Below are positions 5,582 through 8,081 of a stretch of 8,081 bases of DNA, piece by piece; the stretch's first letter is position 1, and the number at the start of each line of letters is the position of its first letter. The notes beneath the pieces were generated by a model. That model saw nothing but the letters and a program-made list of their open reading frames with translations, did not search any database and was not told where the DNA came from. Source of the stretch: Acidilobaceae archaeon. Its GTDB lineage: Archaea; Thermoproteota; Thermoprotei_A; Sulfolobales; Acidilobaceae. The DNA lies in the NCBI GenBank assembly GCA_027013765.1, contig JALWGG010000227.1, forward strand, positions 1 to 8,081, written 5' to 3'. Made by a program: the position numbers and the translations under genes.

Positions 5582-5588
5582 ATTTAAC
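5582..5588 (+). promoter_or_regulatory. TATA box of the M29-like aminopeptidase gene
   Basis: ATTTAAC, centred near 5585, predicts transcription starting at about 5611. That is at or just before the GTG at 5613 (leaderless) and about ten bases before the ATG at 5622. It begins only a few bases after box D of the C/D RNA. Confidence 0.55.
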
Positions 5589-5612
5589 CTCCCCTATCCA
5601 CACGGGCTACTG

Positions 5613-6596
5613 GTGCATAGCATGTACAGCATCGCCTCCGGTATCGCCTCTTCAATGGTATCTTGCCTGGGGCTCGGCAAGGGAGACAGGATCATGGTCT
5701 TCCACGATGCAGGTAGCAGGGAAGTGTATAAGATCCTGGCAAGCGCGTCTGAGATAATAATGGCTGAGGTTGTGGGGGTTGATATCGACAGGCTCGGGAG
5801 ACCCCTTAAGGAGCTACCAGGCCCCCTGAGGGATTATATAGATAGTGAGAGGCCTAGCGCCTCATTCTATGTTGCAGGGGTCAAGCCCGGAGAGCTGGGA
5901 TTCAGGGCGGGCCTCATAGAGGCATTGACCAGCGCCGGGGCTAGGCATGTGCACATGCCCAAGGCTACACCAGAGATCCTATCCAAGGCGTCTAACTGCA
6001 TGCAGGTAGCCGAGGTCACCAGGAGGCTCCATGGAGAGTTGAGGGGTGAGGACCTCATAGTGGCCGAGAGCCCCGGGGGGACCAAGCTGAAAGTAGAGGT
6101 TGGAGGGTACAGGTGGGTCCCCGACACTGGTATAATAGGCAGGGGCGAGTGGGGGAACTGGCCTCCCGGGGAAGTATACACGACCCCCGTTAACGTCAAC
6201 GGCGTCCTAGCAGTGGACGGGGTCCTAGGGGACTATTTTAGCATGAAGTATGGCCTCCTAGGAGGCGTCAGGGCCAGGCTAGTGATCGAGGACGGGTACA
6301 TTGTAGACTGGAGCGGAGACCTGTCGGGAGAGTTGATCGAGTACCTGAAGAGGCACGAGTGCGGGGTTAGAATAGGAGAGGTCGGCATAGGGAGTAACAT
6401 CTTCATCAAAGAGCCTATAGGGAACATGCTCCACGACGAGAAGATTCCCGGCATCCACATAGCAGCAGGGGACCCGCTCGGCGACAGGACCGGGGCAGAG
6501 TGGAGCTGCCCAGTACACGTTGATATGATGCCCCTCAGGGCCAGCGTGTGGGCGGGGGAGAAGCTGCTAGTCAACAACGGCGTCCTGACGCTGTAA
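5613..6596 (+). CDS. M29-like metallo-aminopeptidase family protein (leucyl aminopeptidase/AmpS-like)
   Basis: A 327-residue protein of the COG2309 group, whose known members are zinc or cobalt aminopeptidases removing N-terminal residues from peptides; a branch of the same fold includes NicX-type dioxygenases, so exact chemistry is uncertain. Family features are WGNWPPGEVYTTPV (about 179-192, with metal-ligand candidate Glu187), GEVGIGSN (Glu256), HIAAGD (His282) and CPVHVDMM (His302, Asp304). The tyrosine near the fourth ligand in classical M29 enzymes has no obvious counterpart, and the loop between His282 and His302 is short. The protein is somewhat shorter than bacterial AmpS (about 400). 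No signal peptide is seen, so it is probably cytoplasmic. The start is GTG 5613 (leaderless by TATA position) or ATG 5622, which has GGTG six bases upstream; nothing decides between them. It is transcribed divergently from the CBS gene. Confidence 0.8.
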   Translation: MHSMYSIASGIASSMVSCLGLGKGDRIMVFHDAGSREVYKILASASEIIMAEVVGVDIDRLGRPLKELPGPLRDYIDSERPSASFYVAGVKPGELGFRAGLIEALTSAGARHVHMPKATPEILSKASNCMQVAEVTRRLHGELRGEDLIVAESPGGTKLKVEVGGYRWVPDTGIIGRGEWGNWPPGEVYTTPVNVNGVLAVDGVLGDYFSMKYGLLGGVRARLVIEDGYIVDWSGDLSGELIEYLKRHECGVRIGEVGIGSNIFIKEPIGNMLHDEKIPGIHIAAGDPLGDRTGAEWSCPVHVDMMPLRASVWAGEKLLVNNGVLTL

Positions 6597-6679
6597 GGAT
6601 CACAGTATATGAAAGCTGGAGCCCCGAGAGGACCTGGCCTAGATTCTGTCTAGCCTCAATACTGGGCATCATACACTCC

Positions 6680-6687
6680 TTATATAA
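6680..6687 (+). promoter_or_regulatory. TATA box of the DUF1641 gene unit
   Basis: TTATATAA, the best TATA match in the window, is centred 43 bases before the ATG at 6727. Transcription would start near 6710 and leave a leader of about 15-20 bases containing AGGGGGT. It sits in the 130-base gap 6597-6726, where I see no RNA gene or clear terminator. Confidence 0.65.
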
Positions 6688-6726
6688 CCGGATAGTGGAC
6701 CATGGTTAGCGGGTCTAGGGGGTCTG

Positions 6727-7056
6727 ATGCTAATGAGTGTGGAGGAGAGGGTTGCCAGGATCGAGGAGAAGGTTTCTAGGATCGAGGAGTGGATAGAGGA
6801 GGAGCAGGGGCTTGTGGATGCACTAGCCGTGACACTAGTCAAGGTCCTCACTAGCGGGGACCCGTCCCTTCTTGAGCTTGCCGATAGCGCTAGGGATAAG
6901 GTGGAGTGTATCGCCAGGGATGGTATACCGGATCTTGATAAGCCTCCGAGCCTTTCAGAGGTTATGAGGATGCTCGCCGACCCGGAGGTTAGGAGGGGCC
7001 TCTACCTGGTGCTACGGATGCTCAAGTCCCTTGGGGCATGTAGCGTTAAACGGTAA
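6727..7056 (+). CDS. Coiled-coil DUF1641-family protein
   Basis: A 109-residue soluble protein. Residues 5-28 form a short coiled coil with repeated IEE units (VARIEEKVSRIEEWIEEEQ). The C-terminal segment LADPEVRRGLYLVLRMLKSLG (about 83-103) is the DUF1641 signature, a helix pair found in bacteria and archaea next to formate dehydrogenases, sulfide:quinone oxidoreductases and heterodisulfide-reductase-like clusters. No such redox gene is visible here, so the neighbourhood does not tell its role. Starts at ATG 6727 and ATG 6733 are both possible; AGGGGGT at about 6716-6722 suits either. It is probably the first gene of a unit with the two genes that follow, the next beginning 36 bases after the stop. 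Confidence 0.75.
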   Translation: MLMSVEERVARIEEKVSRIEEWIEEEQGLVDALAVTLVKVLTSGDPSLLELADSARDKVECIARDGIPDLDKPPSLSEVMRMLADPEVRRGLYLVLRMLKSLGACSVKR

Positions 7057-7092
7057 TAGCGCCTGGAGGAGGCTATATATCAGGGGCCCGTA

Positions 7093-7767
7093 ATGGTTGA
7101 GGGGGCTGAGCCGGTACATAGGGACAGGCTTCTAGGACTGGCTATGAGCCTATTGAAGCCTGCATGGATAGACCTATACAACGGCTCATATGAGTGGGTG
7201 ATAGCCAAGGCCCACCACGCCGCATCAGCGGCCATGGACCAGGCTCCTGGTAGGAGCCCTAAGCCCCTACCCCTCCTGGCCCTTGAGCTCGGGTGCATAG
7301 GGGAGGACCTCCTCTGGGAGCTACAGTGGCTAGACTACACGGCGGCCCTGGCACTTAACCCCCTGGTAAGGTATGTCCTGGGCTGGGACGACACTATGCC
7401 TAGCCGCGGCGATGCCCTGAGGGCTATAGAGGCCGTGTTGAGGACCTTGAATGCCCTGAACGGGTGTGGGTGGGGTAGGAGGGAGGTGGCTCCCAGCCTC
7501 ACCTCAAGGTATATCGAGTATGGCAGGAGCGCGGGGGCAACGGTGGTGGTTAACGGGTACAACGTCGTGGTGGTTAGAGACGAGTATAGCAGGGTTAAGC
7601 CCCTGGCTAGGATAGACGTGGAGAGGGGCAGGATCCCGGTTGGCCTGACACCCATACTACTAGCCCCAGACGAGGTCCTCGCACTACTGTCGGTCCCCGG
7701 AGTGGCTGAGTGGGTTAGGGGCGGGGTTTTGCTGCATGACGAGCTGGGGCTGTCGCTACTACTATAG
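7093..7767 (+). CDS. Unrecognised 224-residue protein, helical N-terminus and beta-rich C-terminus
   Basis: I do not recognise this family. Residues 10-140 look all-helical and include LKPAWIDLYNGSYEWVIAKA (about 21-40) and an alanine-rich continuation, which recalls a HEPN-type helical bundle, but the RX4-6H RNase motif of active HEPN proteins is not evident. Residues 150-224 look mixed alpha/beta (ATVVVNGYNVVVV, then PVGLTPILLAPDEVLALL, ending WVRGGVLLHDELG). The last part resembles in rhythm the C-terminal end of minimal nucleotidyltransferases, yet no GSxARG or DxD site is visible. No signal peptide or clear membrane helix. ATG 7093 gives a 36-base gap to the DUF1641 gene. TATATAT at 7074-7080 is too close to drive that start, but could drive the ATG at 7144, so the N-terminus is uncertain by 17 residues. 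The HEPN/nucleotidyltransferase idea is weak inference. Confidence 0.7.
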   Translation: MVEGAEPVHRDRLLGLAMSLLKPAWIDLYNGSYEWVIAKAHHAASAAMDQAPGRSPKPLPLLALELGCIGEDLLWELQWLDYTAALALNPLVRYVLGWDDTMPSRGDALRAIEAVLRTLNALNGCGWGRREVAPSLTSRYIEYGRSAGATVVVNGYNVVVVRDEYSRVKPLARIDVERGRIPVGLTPILLAPDEVLALLSVPGVAEWVRGGVLLHDELGLSLLL

Positions 7768-7779
7768 GGGGTGGAGGCG

Positions 7780-8081
7780 GTGTCATGGATTCCCGGTGTA
7801 TTCATGAGTGCTGCTGGGGTTCTTGTAGTATTCTCAAGCCCCCGGTGGGCTAGGAAGCTCTCCAGCCTGATCCTAGCCGGGCTTATGGTCTACGCGGCTT
7901 TCGTCACGTTTGATGGCATTGTGGCTAGACTCCTGGGAGCCTTAACCGGGGGGTTTATCGGCTTCATTATAGGGTATGGCGCCTACAAGGCTTCCCCGGC
8001 ATTCTCAGCCGCATACCTGCTCACTCTGCCCCTGGAGGGGGTGGGGAGATTATTGGTCGTGGTCCTTGCATTCCTGGGGGT
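7780..8081 (+). CDS. Multi-pass membrane protein, N-terminal 100 residues (runs off right edge)
   Basis: The reading frame stays open to the right edge. The visible part has at least three strongly hydrophobic segments, at about residues 2-19 (VSWIPGVFMSAAGVLVVF), 28-45 (SSLILAGLMVYAAFVTF) and 50-69 (glycine-rich, LLGALTGGFIGFIIGYGAY). Further hydrophobic stretches follow at 74-85 and 91-100. Positive residues between segments 1 and 2 (PRWARK) suggest that loop is cytoplasmic. It lies in the same frame as the preceding gene, separated by its TAG, with GTG starts possible at 7771 or 7780 and an ATG at 7804; GGTGGAG just before 7780 favours the GTG there. The close spacing makes it the likely third gene of the DUF1641 unit. 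I cannot name the family. Confidence 0.7.
   Translation, partial: MSWIPGVFMSAAGVLVVFSSPRWARKLSSLILAGLMVYAAFVTFDGIVARLLGALTGGFIGFIIGYGAYKASPAFSAAYLLTLPLEGVGRLLVVVLAFLG

Noticed and set aside
6597..6726. Possible second C/D box RNA on the minus strand (ATGATGC near 6670)
   Set aside because: The box C match is incomplete and no CTGA boxes lie at suitable distances; the region is adequately explained as a promoter spacer.
1..8081. Defence island, mobile element or CRISPR
   Set aside because: No transposase, integrase, repeat-spacer array, or nuclease typical of defence systems was seen; the beta-CASP nuclease belongs to housekeeping RNA metabolism.

Overview
The window looks like chromosomal DNA from a hyperthermophilic crenarchaeon, most likely of the Desulfurococcales. 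The evidence is a reverse gyrase N-terminus (a hallmark of hyperthermophiles), archaeal TATA boxes 25-45 bases before several genes, GTG and TTG starts with GGTGGAG/GGGGAGG-type ribosome-binding sites, heavy use of AGG, ATA and CTA codons, and very tight packing. The order-level guess comes from codon style and gene content only; no alignment was run. No mobile element, CRISPR array, tRNA or rRNA was seen.

Left part (1-3482). The 5' third of a reverse gyrase gene runs off the left edge on the minus strand. A roughly 160-base divergent intergenic region separates it from a tiny plus-strand ORF (40 or 36 codons). That region carries a TATA box framed by an imperfect inverted repeat. The tiny ORF ends tail-to-tail with a minus-strand MATE-family transporter; the two stop codons share the palindrome CTAG. 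Upstream of the transporter, on the same strand, is a beta-CASP metallo-beta-lactamase ribonuclease of the archaeal aCPSF2 type. Each of these two genes has its own TATA box.

Middle part (3556-5441, minus strand). This holds a probable archaeosine-tRNA cassette. A radical SAM protein resembling RaSEA overlaps by 40 bases a short protein that carries the exact ArcS signature PC-X3-KPY-X2-S-X2-H but lacks the TGT-like and PUA domains of full-length ArcS. A two-CBS-domain protein lies just upstream and may share the transcript.

Divergent spacer (5442-5612). This short region contains what I read as an unannotated archaeal C/D box guide RNA: box C GTGATGA, D' CTGA, a degenerate C', and D CTGA over 57 bases. 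It sits between a near-symmetric TATA box that could serve both the CBS gene and the RNA, and the TATA box of the next gene.

Right part (5613-8081, plus strand). An M29-like metallo-aminopeptidase homologue is followed by a promoter and a probable three-gene unit: a coiled-coil/DUF1641 protein, an unrecognised 224-residue protein, and a multi-pass membrane protein cut by the right edge.

The most noteworthy items are the C/D box RNA candidate, the minimal split ArcS/RaSEA pair, the tiny ORF with its inverted-repeat promoter, and the three-gene unit of largely unknown function.
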